Below are positions 33,800 through 43,125 of a stretch of DNA of 64,000 nucleotides, one piece after another (positions within the stretch are counted from its first letter, which is position 1; each line of letters starts with the position of its first letter). Source of the DNA: Streptomyces liangshanensis (lineage in GTDB: Bacteria; Actinomycetota; Actinomycetes; Streptomycetales; Streptomycetaceae); NCBI RefSeq assembly GCF_011694815.1, contig NZ_CP050177.1, positions 4,751,001-4,815,000 of the forward strand, in the 5' to 3' direction. The notes beneath the pieces were generated by a model. That model saw only the letters and a list, made by a program, of their open reading frames with translations. It was not told the DNA's origin and made no database searches. The position numbers and the translations under genes are program-made.

Positions 33800-35482
33800 A
33801 TGCGCACCAGACTCGCCCTCCCCCTCGCCCTCGTCGCGGCCGTCTCCGTGGCCGCCACCGCGTGCCAGTCCTCCTCGGGGAAGGCCTCGGCCACCCCGGA
33901 CAAGAAGGACACCCCCGTCGCGGCCCCGTCCGCCGCCGACTACAACCCCCAGCCGTACGACCGGATCAAGGACGGCGGCACCTTCACGACCGTCGGCACC
34001 TTCGACGACCAGGGCAACCCGTTCGACGTCAACGCCACGCTGACCGCGACCCGCGTCTGGGCCTGGTACAACGCCGACGCCATCACGTACTCGCCGACCG
34101 GCGCCGTCCAGTACAACCCCGACTACTACAGCGACGTGAAGGTGGCCGTCGAACACGGCGACCAGAAGGTGACGCTGACCATCAACCCGAAGGCCACCTT
34201 CAACGACGGCACCCCCATCGACTGGACCGCGATCCGGGCCACCTGGAAGGCCAACAACGGCTCGGACAAGGCCTACGCCGCGTCGAGCACCGACGGATAC
34301 TCCCAGATCACGTCCGTCGAGAAGGGCGTGAACGCCAAGCAGGCCGTCATCACCTTCAAGGGCGTCAACGCCGCCTGGTCGACGCTGTTCAGCACGTTCC
34401 TCCACCCCAAGGCCGCGACCGTCGCCCACTTCAACAACGCGTACGTCAAGAAGGCCCACCCGGAGTGGGGCGCCGGTCCCTACACGGTCGGCAAGTGGGA
34501 CACCCACTCGGGCGACATCACCTTCGTCCGCAACTCCAAGTGGTGGGGGAGGAAGGGCAAGCTGGACAAGCGCGTGTACGTCAACCTGGAGTCGACGGCG
34601 TCGGTCAACGCGTTCAAGAACGGCCAGCTCGACTACACCTCCGCCGTCGACGCCGAGAGCCTCAAGCAGGTCAAGGGCCTCAAGGGCACGGAGATCCGCA
34701 GCGGCGGCAGCCCCTTCGAGTACTCGCTGTACTTCAACACCAGGTCCGCGGTGCTGTCCGACCCGTCCGTCCGCAAGGCCGTCGAGGAGAGCGTCGACCG
34801 GGCGCAGATAGCGAAGATCCAGTTCCAGGGCCTCGACTACAAGGAACCGCTGCCCGGCTCCTCCGTGCTCTACAGCTTCCAGAAGGGGTACGAGGACAAC
34901 GTCTCGGCCGTCCTGAAGTACGCGCCGGACGACGCCAGGAAGGCGCTGGACGCGGCCGGGTGGAAGCCCGGGGCGGACGGCGTCCGCGTCAAGGACGGGA
35001 AGAAACTCGACATCGGCTACACGCTCCTGGGCGACGACCCGCTGAGCAAGGCCAAGGCCGGCGCCTTCGCCGCGATGCTCAAGCCCGTGGGCATCCACCT
35101 CGTCATCAAGAAGGCCGACGAGGCGGACTTCTCCAAGATCCTCAGCGACCGCCGGTTCGACCTCTTCCTCTCGGGGAACCGCTCGCTGGACCCGTTCGGC
35201 GCCCGCTACCTGTGCGACTTCTACTGCTCCGACCGCGACTCCAACCTCACCGGCGCCGGAACGCCCGCCTTGGACAAGGAGATCCGGGCCACGACCGGGA
35301 TCGCCGACCTCGGGCAGCAGGCGGTGGCGGTCAACAAGGTCGAGAAGAAGGCGCTGGAGCAGTACGCCGTACTGCCGCTCTACAGCGGTCCCTCGACCTA
35401 CGCCGTGCGGAAGGGCCTCGCCAACGTCGGCGCGACGATCTTCTACAATCCCCTCCCCGAGACGGTCGGCTGGCAGAAGTGA
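33800..35482 (+). CDS. Substrate-binding lipoprotein of the peptide/nickel ABC importer
   Basis: A 560-residue family 5 extracellular solute-binding protein. The signal peptide ends in AATAC, with Cys22 as the lipidation site. A Ser/Lys/Pro linker leads to the mature domain, where family features include YNPDYYSDVKVA, FNDGTPIDWTAI, GPYTVGKWD and KAVEESVDRAQIAKI. It delivers the ligand to the permeases encoded upstream; its gene is last in the operon and separated by an 88-base repetitive gap, with CACAAAGGA before the ATG region. The ligand cannot be deduced. Confidence 0.9.
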   Translation: MRTRLALPLALVAAVSVAATACQSSSGKASATPDKKDTPVAAPSAADYNPQPYDRIKDGGTFTTVGTFDDQGNPFDVNATLTATRVWAWYNADAITYSPTGAVQYNPDYYSDVKVAVEHGDQKVTLTINPKATFNDGTPIDWTAIRATWKANNGSDKAYAASSTDGYSQITSVEKGVNAKQAVITFKGVNAAWSTLFSTFLHPKAATVAHFNNAYVKKAHPEWGAGPYTVGKWDTHSGDITFVRNSKWWGRKGKLDKRVYVNLESTASVNAFKNGQLDYTSAVDAESLKQVKGLKGTEIRSGGSPFEYSLYFNTRSAVLSDPSVRKAVEESVDRAQIAKIQFQGLDYKEPLPGSSVLYSFQKGYEDNVSAVLKYAPDDARKALDAAGWKPGADGVRVKDGKKLDIGYTLLGDDPLSKAKAGAFAAMLKPVGIHLVIKKADEADFSKILSDRRFDLFLSGNRSLDPFGARYLCDFYCSDRDSNLTGAGTPALDKEIRATTGIADLGQQAVAVNKVEKKALEQYAVLPLYSGPSTYAVRKGLANVGATIFYNPLPETVGWQK

Positions 35483-35579
35483 CCGGCCGGCGCCCGGGCC
35501 TGGTGCGGGCGGTGCGTTCGGCGACATGATCGCCGGACCACCGGCCGGACGGGCCGGGCGGCCGGACGGAGTGAGCGAC

Positions 35580-36476
35580 ATGCGACAGGCGGATCAGCCG
35601 GAGGCGGGACGGACGGGGTCAGGGCGGACCGGGGAGGGGTCGGCCGGGGCGGGGCCGGCCGGGAGTGGGGTCCCGGGCGGGCCGGCCGGGGAACCCGGGC
35701 CCGGTGGCCGACGGTTCGACGGGTACGGGGTGCTGATCACCGGCGCCGGCCAGGGCATCGGCGCCGCCACCGCGCGCCGCCTGGCCGCCGAGGGCGCCCG
35801 CGTCCTCGTCACCGACCTGGACGAGGAGCGGGCGCGGGCCACGGCCGCGTCCGTGCCGGGCGCCCTCGCGCACCGCTGCGACGTCGCCGACCGTACGGAG
35901 ATCGAGGCGGCGGTCGCGTACGCCGTCGAGCACTTCGGCTCCCTGGACGTCCTCGTCAACAACGCGTACGCCTGCGCCCCCGACGCACCGCTCTTCGAGG
36001 ACGAGCCGGACGACGGCTGGGCCAGGGACCTCGACATCACGCTCACCGGGGCGTTCCGCTGCGCGCGGGCCGCGCTGCCGCACCTGGCGGCCTCGGGGCG
36101 CGGGGCGATCGTCTCGATCGGCTCGGTCAACGGCGAGCAGGACTTCGGCAACCACGCCTACAGCGCGGCCAAGGCGGGCCTCGCGAGCCTGACCCGTACC
36201 CTCGCCGGGCATGCCGCTCCCCGCGGGGTACGGGTCAACCTCGTCGCCCCCGGCACCATCCGTACCGAGGGCTGGGCCGGCCGCGAGGACTCGCTGGACC
36301 GCGCGGCCGCGCACTACCCGGCGGGCCGGGTGGGCACCCCGGAGGACATCGCGTCGGCGGTCGCGTTCCTCGCGTCGGCGGACGCCGCGTGGATCACCGG
36401 GGTGACCCTGCCGGTGGACGGCGGGATCCTGACGAGCAACCTCGGCCTGCGGCGGGCGCTGCGGGGTGGGGCCTGA
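35580..36476 (+). CDS. Short-chain dehydrogenase/reductase
   Basis: A 298-residue SDR. A Gly-rich, probably disordered leader of about 45 residues precedes the Rossmann domain. TGAGQGIG binds the nucleotide, DVADR and NNAY follow, and the catalytic set is Ser in SIGSVNG with YSAAK. The C-terminus ends with PVDGG-type residues. An Asp in VTDLDEERA after strand 2 suggests NAD preference. I choose ATG 35580, preceded by GGAG; an earlier in-frame ATG at 35526 has no ribosome-binding site. No neighbour indicates the substrate. Confidence 0.86.
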   Translation: MRQADQPEAGRTGSGRTGEGSAGAGPAGSGVPGGPAGEPGPGGRRFDGYGVLITGAGQGIGAATARRLAAEGARVLVTDLDEERARATAASVPGALAHRCDVADRTEIEAAVAYAVEHFGSLDVLVNNAYACAPDAPLFEDEPDDGWARDLDITLTGAFRCARAALPHLAASGRGAIVSIGSVNGEQDFGNHAYSAAKAGLASLTRTLAGHAAPRGVRVNLVAPGTIRTEGWAGREDSLDRAAAHYPAGRVGTPEDIASAVAFLASADAAWITGVTLPVDGGILTSNLGLRRALRGGA

Positions 36477-36498
36477 GCGCGCCGCCGCGAGGTGACGG

Positions 36499-36975
36499 TC
36501 AGGACAGCCAGCTGCCCGCCGCGCACGCGTCGGCCGTCGTCCAGGCGTGCGACCGGATGCGGTCGTTCACCACGAGCTGCGTGCCCGGGTAGTAGTTGTC
36601 GGTCAGGTTGTCCGCGTACAGCTCGTTCGGCGAGAGGCACGCGGCCCTGGTGCCCCCGAAGCCCGCCTCCGGGTAGAAGGCGACGACGTCCCTGCCGCCG
36701 ATGAAGCCGCTGTTCATGACGGACGAGGCCCAGTCGGCGGCGAACCGCGTCACCTCGAAGCCCACGCCGTCCGCCCAGGACGCGTCGTTGCCGGTGCTGC
36801 TGCCCAGTTCGATCCCTCCGCAGTCGTAGTGCTGCCAGGCCCGGACGGTCCCGTCCCGGCCGTGCCACTCGGCCCCGCAGCCGACCCCTTGCGGGGCCGC
36901 CTGGGCGGGCGCGGCGAGGCCGAACGCGGCCAGGCCGAGGATCGCGAGAACGGTGCTGAGTCTGCGCATGGTCAT
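36499..36975 (-). CDS. Small secreted protein, peptidase-inhibitor I36/betagamma-crystallin-like
   Basis: A 158-residue protein with a Sec signal peptide (RRLSTVLAILGLAAFGLAAPAQA, cleavage near residue 27). The mature part of about 130 residues has four Cys and a motif typical of small Streptomyces proteins with the I36 or betagamma-crystallin fold: FYPEAGFGGTRAACLSPNE followed by NLTDNYYPG and NDRIRSHAW. Function may be protease inhibition or calcium-stabilised structure; neither is proven. GAGGAG lies upstream of the ATG. Confidence 0.75.
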   Translation of the reverse strand: MTMRRLSTVLAILGLAAFGLAAPAQAAPQGVGCGAEWHGRDGTVRAWQHYDCGGIELGSSTGNDASWADGVGFEVTRFAADWASSVMNSGFIGGRDVVAFYPEAGFGGTRAACLSPNELYADNLTDNYYPGTQLVVNDRIRSHAWTTADACAAGSWLS

Positions 36976-37013
36976 CCCTTGTCTCCTCTGTCTCTTCTCT
37001 TTCTCCGCTGATC

Positions 37014-37073
37014 AGGTGCGGGGCCCGACAGCCAGGTACGGGGCCCGACGATCAGGTACGGGGTCCGACGATC
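37014..37073 (-). repeat. Three 20-bp tandem repeats across the lipoprotein stop
   Basis: AGGTGCGGGGCCCGACAGCC, AGGTACGGGGCCCGACGATC and AGGTACGGGGTCCGACGATC lie head to tail. On the minus strand the last copy encodes the C-terminal VGPRT and the stop of the lipoprotein gene, and the other two are downstream copies of that end. Confidence 0.9.
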
Positions 37074-37957
37074 CGCACCGCACGCGCGAGCGCCTCGCTC
37101 CGCAGCCGCGCGTACGTGTCCAGCGCGTCGCCGTACCTGTCACGCAACAGGTCCACCTGGTGCGCCTCGCTCGCGCGGCCGACGGACCGCAGCGAGGTCT
37201 CCCGGGCGCAGCGGGCGTCGGCGACCGCGACGGCGCGCTCCGTGCGGAAGGCGCCGGCCGTCACCGCCCCCGGCCCCGCCGTCGCGCGCAGGCCGGCCGT
37301 ACGGGCGGCCGCCGGGTCCTCGTACGGGTGCCCCGCCCGCTCCATGCAGCGCGACCACGCGCCGAGCGCGGCCGCGAACCGCCGGTCGGACATCACCTTG
37401 GGTACGTAGAGCGGTTGGAGGCTCCCGACGGTCTTCTCCGCGCGGAACCACGTCACCGGATCCCCGTACAACTTCCGCTCGGACTCGCCCACACACCCGC
37501 CCACCCGCTTGCGGACGGTCCCGCCGGTCGGCAGGTCCACCGAGACGATCCGGGCGTCCAGGCCTTCGTCGAGCGCCTTGTCGTACGCCCTCCTGCGGTC
37601 CTCGGGGAGCCCCGCGCGGTAGACGCCGTTGGGGTTGGCCCGCCGGGCGCGGTCCTCCCTGGCCAGGATGCGGCTGCCGTAACCGTGCTCACGCGCCCAG
37701 TCCACGTCGTCGGAGACGTAGCCGAGCGTGCGGCTCTCCTCCAGGCTCAGGCGCTCGGCCTCCCAGTAGCGGAAGCCCCGGGCGGCCATGCACCGGCGGA
37801 TCAGCCGCTGCTGCGCGTCCCCGATCCGCAGCTTCTCGGCCTCCGTCAACGGCCGCGCCGCGACGGCGGATCCGGGCCGCGGGGCCGGTTCCGTACCGCA
37901 CCCGGAGAGGACGGCGGCCATCACGACGACCAGCAGAAGAACACCCCTGTGCCGCAC
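37052..37957 (-). CDS. Lipoprotein of unknown function
   Basis: A 301-residue protein with a lipoprotein signal (RHRGVLLLVVVMAAVLSGC, Cys at about residue 20). The mature part is soluble, charged and helical, with four further Cys, for example RRCMAARGFRYWEAE and WSRCMERAGHPYED. This CMxxxGxxY-like repetition is common in uncharacterised Streptomyces lipoproteins; I cannot assign a function. GTG start at 37957 with GGAGGGGG upstream. Confidence 0.75.
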   Translation of the reverse strand: MRHRGVLLLVVVMAAVLSGCGTEPAPRPGSAVAARPLTEAEKLRIGDAQQRLIRRCMAARGFRYWEAERLSLEESRTLGYVSDDVDWAREHGYGSRILAREDRARRANPNGVYRAGLPEDRRRAYDKALDEGLDARIVSVDLPTGGTVRKRVGGCVGESERKLYGDPVTWFRAEKTVGSLQPLYVPKVMSDRRFAAALGAWSRCMERAGHPYEDPAAARTAGLRATAGPGAVTAGAFRTERAVAVADARCARETSLRSVGRASEAHQVDLLRDRYGDALDTYARLRSEALARAVRIVGPRT

Positions 37958-38077
37958 GATTCCGTCCCCCTCCGCCTGGCCTGGGAGGGAACGTAGTCGC
38001 GCGGCCGCCCCGCACGGTCCTGACGGATGACAGGGGCCCGGGAGCCGGGGGACGTGGTACGCGGGGGGCCCTCCACG

Positions 38078-38083
38078 TACCGT
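38078..38083 (+). promoter_or_regulatory. -10-like box for a leaderless GNAT transcript
   Basis: TACCGT ends 6 bases before the ATG at 38090, and no Shine-Dalgarno sequence is present. The spacing fits transcription starting at the A of the start codon. Confidence 0.4.
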
Positions 38084-38089
38084 TCCCCC

Positions 38090-38578
38090 ATGCCCGAACT
38101 CCAGCTTCTGCGCCCCGACCACGCCCCGGCCGTCCTCGCGTTCGAGCGCGAGAACCGCGCCTACTTCGCCGCGTCCGTCACGGACCGCGGCGACGCCTAC
38201 TTCGCGCACTTCGACGCCCGCCACCGGGCGCTGCTCGCCGAGCAGGCCGACGGGCTGTGCTTCTTCCACGTGCTGGTCGAGGACGGGGGAGAGGTGGTGG
38301 GGCGGGTGAACCTCGTGGATGTGGCGGACGGCTGCGCCGAGTTGGGGTTCCGGATCGCCGAGAAGGCGGCGGGGCGGGGGCTGGCCACCGTCGCCGTCCG
38401 CCGGATCTTCACCCTGGCCGCCGCGGAGTACGGCCTGACGGCGTTGCGGGCGGGCGCGGACCGCGACAACCTCGCCTCACGGGCGGTCCTGACCCGCACC
38501 GGGTTCACGGAGACGGGCGAGACCGTGGCGGGAGGCAGGCCGGCGCTCACGTACGTACGGGAGTTGCGGCGTCCGTGA
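38090..38578 (+). CDS. GNAT acetyltransferase (RimJ/RimL type)
   Basis: A 162-residue GNAT enzyme. The N-terminus LLRPDHAPAVLAFERENRAYF is typical of RimJ/RimL-like enzymes. The acetyl-CoA-binding segment is AEKAAGRGLATVAVRRI, followed by ADRDNLASRAVLTRTGF (motif B). The substrate may be a protein N-terminus or a small amine. It appears leaderless, with a -10-like box directly before the ATG. Confidence 0.87.
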   Translation: MPELQLLRPDHAPAVLAFERENRAYFAASVTDRGDAYFAHFDARHRALLAEQADGLCFFHVLVEDGGEVVGRVNLVDVADGCAELGFRIAEKAAGRGLATVAVRRIFTLAAAEYGLTALRAGADRDNLASRAVLTRTGFTETGETVAGGRPALTYVRELRRP

Positions 38579-38671
38579 TCGGCCGGGCGGGAGCGGTCCG
38601 TGCGGGAGCGGTCCGGGGTCCGGGCGGCCGTACGCGACCGGTGCGGGCGCGTGGGCCGCGGTGCCGCCCCC

Positions 38672-39523
38672 TCAGGTGTGCAGCATCAGCCCGATCCCCA
38701 CCACCATCAGCCCGGCCGCCGCGATCCTCGGCGTGCCGAAGCGCTCCTTGAAGAAGACCGCCCCTATCGCCGCGCCCACGATGATCGACGACTCCCGCAG
38801 CGCCGCGATCGGGGCCAGCGCCGCCCGCGTCTGCGCCCACAGGACCAGCCCGTACGCGACGACCGACAGCAGGCCGCCCAGCAGCCCCAGCGCGGCGTGC
38901 GGCCGGAGCTGGGGGAGCAGGACTGCGGCGCCGCGCGCGTGGAGCGCGTACAGCGGGATCAGGACGCCCTCCAGGATCATCAGCCACGCGAGGTAGCCGA
39001 TCGGCGAGCCCGCGTTCCGTACCCCCACCCCGTCCACGACGGTGTACGCGGCGATCGACAGCCCAGTCGCCAACGCGGCGACCAGCGCGGGCCAGTGGGG
39101 CTTGGTCCGCGAGCCCTTGATGCCCCACAGCGCCACCCCCACCAGCCCCGCGGACGCCACCGCCACCCCCGCCGCCTGCCACAGGTCGAGCTTCTCGCCC
39201 ACGAAGAGCGCGGCCAGCACGGTGACCACCAGGGGCGCCGTGCCGCGCGCGATCGGGTACATCTGGCCGAAGTCGCCGAGGCTGAACGACCGCATCAGCA
39301 GCGCCTGGTACGCGATGTGCAGGGCGGCGGAGACGAGGAGGTAGGGCCAGGCCGCCGCGTGCGGCGGCGGGGCGAAGCAGGCGGCCACCACGCCGAGCGC
39401 CGCGCCGGACCCGGCGATCAGGGTGAAGGCGACGAGCTGGTCGCGGATGGTGTGCGCGATGGCGTTCCAGGACGCGTGGGTCAGGGCGGCCACCAGCACC
39501 GCCACGGCGACGAGCGGAGTCAC
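38672..39523 (-). CDS. EamA/DMT-family transporter
   Basis: A 283-residue protein with ten predicted hydrophobic segments in two EamA repeats; PIARGTAPLVVTVLAALFVGEKL closes the first half and LRESSIIVGAAIGAVFFKERF the second. Both carry the typical Glu-Arg/Lys after the fourth helix of the repeat. It is probably an exporter or exchanger of small metabolites; the substrate is unknown. The GTG start overlaps the stop of a possible 32-codon upstream frame (GTGA). Confidence 0.88.
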   Translation of the reverse strand: MTPLVAVAVLVAALTHASWNAIAHTIRDQLVAFTLIAGSGAALGVVAACFAPPPHAAAWPYLLVSAALHIAYQALLMRSFSLGDFGQMYPIARGTAPLVVTVLAALFVGEKLDLWQAAGVAVASAGLVGVALWGIKGSRTKPHWPALVAALATGLSIAAYTVVDGVGVRNAGSPIGYLAWLMILEGVLIPLYALHARGAAVLLPQLRPHAALGLLGGLLSVVAYGLVLWAQTRAALAPIAALRESSIIVGAAIGAVFFKERFGTPRIAAAGLMVVGIGLMLHT

Positions 39524-39618
39524 GCCGCGCGCTCGCGGACGTCCACCACGAGGACGGGGACGCCGTCGGCCGGTGCGGTGCGGGGTGTCGCCGTGTCGGG
39601 TTCGGTCACGGTCAGCAC
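39520..39618 (-). CDS. Possible 32-residue coupled peptide upstream of the EamA gene
   Basis: A frame from GTG 39618 (or 39609) to TGA 39520 encodes LTVTEPDTATPRT and ends VVDVRERAA. Its stop overlaps the transporter start by GTGA. Codon bias agrees with neighbouring genes, but no ribosome-binding site is obvious and no family is recognised. It could be a leader peptide for translational coupling or chance. Confidence 0.25.
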   Translation of the reverse strand: MLTVTEPDTATPRTAPADGVPVLVVDVRERAA

Positions 39619-39699
39619 GCTAGCCGGTGGGGTACGGGCGCCGCGAACCACCTCCCGCGCCCACCAGCACCCCCGCCGCAACGCCCCGGGCGGCTCGGC

Positions 39700-41343
39700 T
39701 CACCCCGCGCCCAGCACCGCCGCCACCACCGGTCCCGCCGCGTCCGCGCCGTGTCCGCCGGACTGGACCACGGCCGCGGCCGAGAGGTCGTTCTGGTAGC
39801 CGGTGAACCAGCTGTTGGAGTCGGCCTGGTTGTCGACCTCCGCCGAGCCGGTCTTCGCGCCCTTGTCGCCGCCCAGCCCCGACATCGCCTGCGTGGCCGT
39901 GCCGTACGAGGCCGTCGCGGTCAGCCGCATCATGGACCGCAGGTTCTGGGACACGGCGGACGGCAGCGAGCGCTGCGCGGAGGCGATCTGCCGGTCGTCC
40001 AGCGACTTGGACACGATGACCGGCTGCCGGAACGTGCCGTTCTTCGCCGTCGCCGTGATCGACGCCAGGTTGAGCACGTTCATCTGCACCGTGCCCTGCC
40101 CGATGTACTGCGCCGCCGCCTCGCCGCCCGCCGCGGCCGGCACGCTGCCGTCGAACGACGTCACGCCCGTCTGCCAGTTGAGCCCGATGCCGAAGACCTC
40201 CTGCGCCTCCTTGCTCAGCGCGGCGTCGTCGTGCGTGTCGTCGATGAAGTGGATGAAGCCGGTGTTGCAGGAGCGGGCGAAGCTCTGCGCGAAGGTCCCG
40301 CCGGGGATCGAGAACCCGTCGAGGTTCGTGAACGTACGCCCCTGGTACAGCACGTCGGGGGAGCAGTCGGCCGGCCCGTCCGGGGTCGCGAGGCCCTTCT
40401 CCATCAGCATCGCCGCGGTCATGATCTTGAGCGTGGAGCCCGGCGCCTGCTTGCCGAGCATCGCCGCGTTCCAGCCGTCGGTACGGTTGTTGGCGACCGC
40501 GATGATCTCACCCGTACTGGGCTTGACGGCCGCGACCGACGCCTCGCTGAACTTCTTCACCGCCGTCTCCGCCGCCGCCTGGACGTTCGCGTCCAGCGTC
40601 GTGCGCAGCTTGCCCGTCTTGCCCTTGGTGAGCGTCAGCAGGGTCTGGTTGGGGGTGGCCGGGTCGTCGTTGCGCAGGGTGAGCTCGATGCCGGGCGTGC
40701 CGCCCGCGTCCTCGCCGTACTTCTTGCGCAGTTCGTCCAGGATGCCCGCGAGCGACGGGTACTTCTCCGCCGTCAGCTCGGTGCCGTTACGGTCGACCGC
40801 CTCGATCGGCGGGACCGTCGCCTCGCCCGTCACCAGCGAGGTGGCCGCGGTCAGCTGGGGGTGGATCACGCTGGGCGCCCAGTCGACGAGCGGCTTGCCG
40901 GTGGTCAGGCCGCGCACCACGGTCAGCTCGGAGCTGTACGACCACGGCTTGCTCTTGCCCTCGTACGTGACCGTCGCCTTGACGGTGAACGGCACCTTCG
41001 CGCCGGCCGGCGTCCCGGGGGTGATGACCGCGGAGGCGACGTGCGCCTCGTCGCGGTACTCGGCCAGCACGGACTGGGCCTCGGCCGCGTTGTTGGTCAA
41101 CTGCGCGGCCGCGGCCGGGTCCTTGCCGCTCGCCCACGCGGCGAGGAAGTCCTTGGCCGCCGTGTCGATCTCCTCGGCGCTCAGCGGCCCGGTCTTCACC
41201 TCCTCGGACTTCGACGCGTTGGTGGTGCCGCCCGTCCCGCCGTCGCCCAGCCCGTTGTAGACGTTGAGCGCCCCGTACCCCACCCCACCGACGACCACGG
41301 CGAACACCCCGCCGACGACGGCCACTTTCGCTCCGCTGCGCAT
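39700..41343 (-). CDS. Penicillin-binding protein, class B-like transpeptidase
   Basis: A 547-residue D,D-transpeptidase anchored by one N-terminal helix (residues 6-28). Residues 50-165 resemble the NTF2-like MecA_N domain. The transpeptidase domain carries STLK (303-306, Ser303 nucleophile), SCN (358-360) and KTGS (497-500). Such proteins crosslink peptidoglycan in the periplasm-equivalent space; in Streptomyces many paralogues serve sporulation. ATG 41343 is chosen because it starts the membrane anchor and has GGAGGGG upstream. It lies downstream of mtr on the same strand, 187 bases away. Confidence 0.92.
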   Translation of the reverse strand: MRSGAKVAVVGGVFAVVVGGVGYGALNVYNGLGDGGTGGTTNASKSEEVKTGPLSAEEIDTAAKDFLAAWASGKDPAAAAQLTNNAAEAQSVLAEYRDEAHVASAVITPGTPAGAKVPFTVKATVTYEGKSKPWSYSSELTVVRGLTTGKPLVDWAPSVIHPQLTAATSLVTGEATVPPIEAVDRNGTELTAEKYPSLAGILDELRKKYGEDAGGTPGIELTLRNDDPATPNQTLLTLTKGKTGKLRTTLDANVQAAAETAVKKFSEASVAAVKPSTGEIIAVANNRTDGWNAAMLGKQAPGSTLKIMTAAMLMEKGLATPDGPADCSPDVLYQGRTFTNLDGFSIPGGTFAQSFARSCNTGFIHFIDDTHDDAALSKEAQEVFGIGLNWQTGVTSFDGSVPAAAGGEAAAQYIGQGTVQMNVLNLASITATAKNGTFRQPVIVSKSLDDRQIASAQRSLPSAVSQNLRSMMRLTATASYGTATQAMSGLGGDKGAKTGSAEVDNQADSNSWFTGYQNDLSAAAVVQSGGHGADAAGPVVAAVLGAG

Positions 41344-41530
41344 CCCGCTGTCCCCTCCCCGGAGCCTCCGCCGAACCGGTTCGTTGAACACGTTCAAGGA
41401 GGCAGTCGGGGGGAACTCTACGGGACAGGTGTGACAGAGCGGCCGGGTGTTATCGGACTGCGACGATGACATTCGGACGGCCGGAGGGCGACGTCCCGGT
41501 GCGCCGCACCCCCGGGAACGCCGGGCCTCC

Positions 41531-42940
41531 CTACGCCGGTGCCACCCGCAGATCCAGCTTGAGCAGCGCGTTCTCCACCAACTCCGGCATGGCCGGGTGG
41601 ATCCAGTACTGGCCGCGCGCCATCGTGCGCGCGTCGAGACCGAAGTGCATCGCCTGGATGACTGGCTGGATCAGGGTGGGTGCCTCGGGCCCGATGATGT
41701 GGGCGCCGAGGAGCAGCCCGGTGATCGGGTCCGCCAGCAGCTTGACGAAGCCGGTGGTGTCCTCCATCGCCCAGCCGTACGCGATGTCCGCGTACGCGTG
41801 GGTCGCGCTCACGTACTCGACACCGTCCCGGCGCGCCTGGTCCTCGGTCAGGCCGACCGACGCGATCCTCGGCGCGGAGAACACGGCGTGCGGCACGAAC
41901 CGGTGGTCGGACTCGACGAGGGCCGCGGGGTTCAGCAGGTTGTGCTGCACGACCCGCGCCTCGTGGTTGGCGACGTGCTTGAGCTGGTACGGGGAGCTGA
42001 TGTCGCCCAGCGCCCAGACGCCCTCGACGGAGGTGGCCTGGGTGCTGTCGGCGTACACCCGCCCGTCGTCGGTGAGCTTGAGCCCGCCCGCGACGGCGTC
42101 GATCAGGTCGGTGTTGGGGACGCGGCCGGTGGCGACGAGGAGTTCCTCGGCCTCCAGGGTCTCGGGACCCTCGGGCCCGTCCACGTACACCCGTACGACA
42201 CCGCCCTCGCGCTCGACCCGCAGCGCCCGCCGGTCCATGCGCAGGTCCCAGCGCTGCCCGGCGATGTCGGTGAAGCGGCGGGCGATGTCGGCGTCCTCGT
42301 TGCGCAGGAGCAGCCCCGAGCGGCCGATGACGGTGACCTCGACGCCGAGGGCGGAGAAGACGTGCGCCAGCTCGACGCCCACGAACCCGGTGCCCATGAC
42401 GATCATGCGCGGAGGCAGCTCGTCCAGGCGCATCACGGTGTCGCTGGTGAGGTACCCGGCCGTGTCGAGGCCCGGTACGTCGGGGACGGCGGGGCGGCTC
42501 CCGGCGGCGACGACGACGCGGTCGGCCGTGACGACCTCGGGCCCGGCGGCGGTCTCCACGACCAGCTCCCGCGGCCCGGTGAAGCGGGCGGTCCCCTTGA
42601 TCAGCGTGACGTTGGGGCTGCCCTCGGCGCGGTAGCGCTCACCGCCGGCCGCGATGGGGTCGATGCGCCCGAAGATCCGGTCCCGGATCTCGGCCCACCG
42701 CACGCCCCGCAACTCCAGGTCCACACCGAGCCGTCCGGACCCGGCGGGGGTACGGGCGGTGTCCGCGGCGTGCACGAACATCTTCGTCGGGATGCACCCG
42801 ACGTTCAGGCACGTCCCCCCGTACACGGAGTCGGGCCCGATGCCCTTCTCCACTATCGCCACGTCCCACTGGGCGAACCGCTCGTCCACGATCGAGTTCC
42901 CCGAACCGGAACCGATGATGACGAGGTCGTAATGGCGCAT
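41531..42940 (-). CDS. mtr: Mycothione reductase
   Basis: A 469-residue flavin disulfide reductase. FAD-binding GSGSGNSIVDERF and the redox-active pair in GGTCLNVGCIPTK (Cys44 and Cys49) are at the N-terminus; the NADPH domain has GTGFVGVELAHVFSALG; the C-terminal HPAMPE (near 448-453) supplies the base. The substitution NSIVDERF after the GxGxxG and the IPTKMFVHAAD segment fit mycothione reductases better than lipoamide dehydrogenase. It reduces mycothiol disulfide with NADPH. Start at ATG 42940; divergent from the SMI1/KNR4 gene. Confidence 0.92.
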   Translation of the reverse strand: MRHYDLVIIGSGSGNSIVDERFAQWDVAIVEKGIGPDSVYGGTCLNVGCIPTKMFVHAADTARTPAGSGRLGVDLELRGVRWAEIRDRIFGRIDPIAAGGERYRAEGSPNVTLIKGTARFTGPRELVVETAAGPEVVTADRVVVAAGSRPAVPDVPGLDTAGYLTSDTVMRLDELPPRMIVMGTGFVGVELAHVFSALGVEVTVIGRSGLLLRNEDADIARRFTDIAGQRWDLRMDRRALRVEREGGVVRVYVDGPEGPETLEAEELLVATGRVPNTDLIDAVAGGLKLTDDGRVYADSTQATSVEGVWALGDISSPYQLKHVANHEARVVQHNLLNPAALVESDHRFVPHAVFSAPRIASVGLTEDQARRDGVEYVSATHAYADIAYGWAMEDTTGFVKLLADPITGLLLGAHIIGPEAPTLIQPVIQAMHFGLDARTMARGQYWIHPAMPELVENALLKLDLRVAPA

Positions 42941-43125
42941 CCGTTGATCCGTCCTCGCTGCTCGTAACGCTGCTACGGACCACCGAGTCTCCACGCCCAC
43001 CCCCGGCAACACCAACCCCACCCCCACCCCGGTCCGCACGGCGCACCTCCTGCTGGGAAGCTCCTACGCAAGGACCCCACCAGCCCCATCAGCCCCACCA
43101 CCAGCCGAGGAACACCGCACGCACC

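Noticed and set aside
41531..42940. Dihydrolipoamide dehydrogenase or mercuric reductase
   Set aside because: Residues around the FAD loop and redox Cys pair fit mycothione reductase better, and no lipoyl-complex or mercury genes are nearby.
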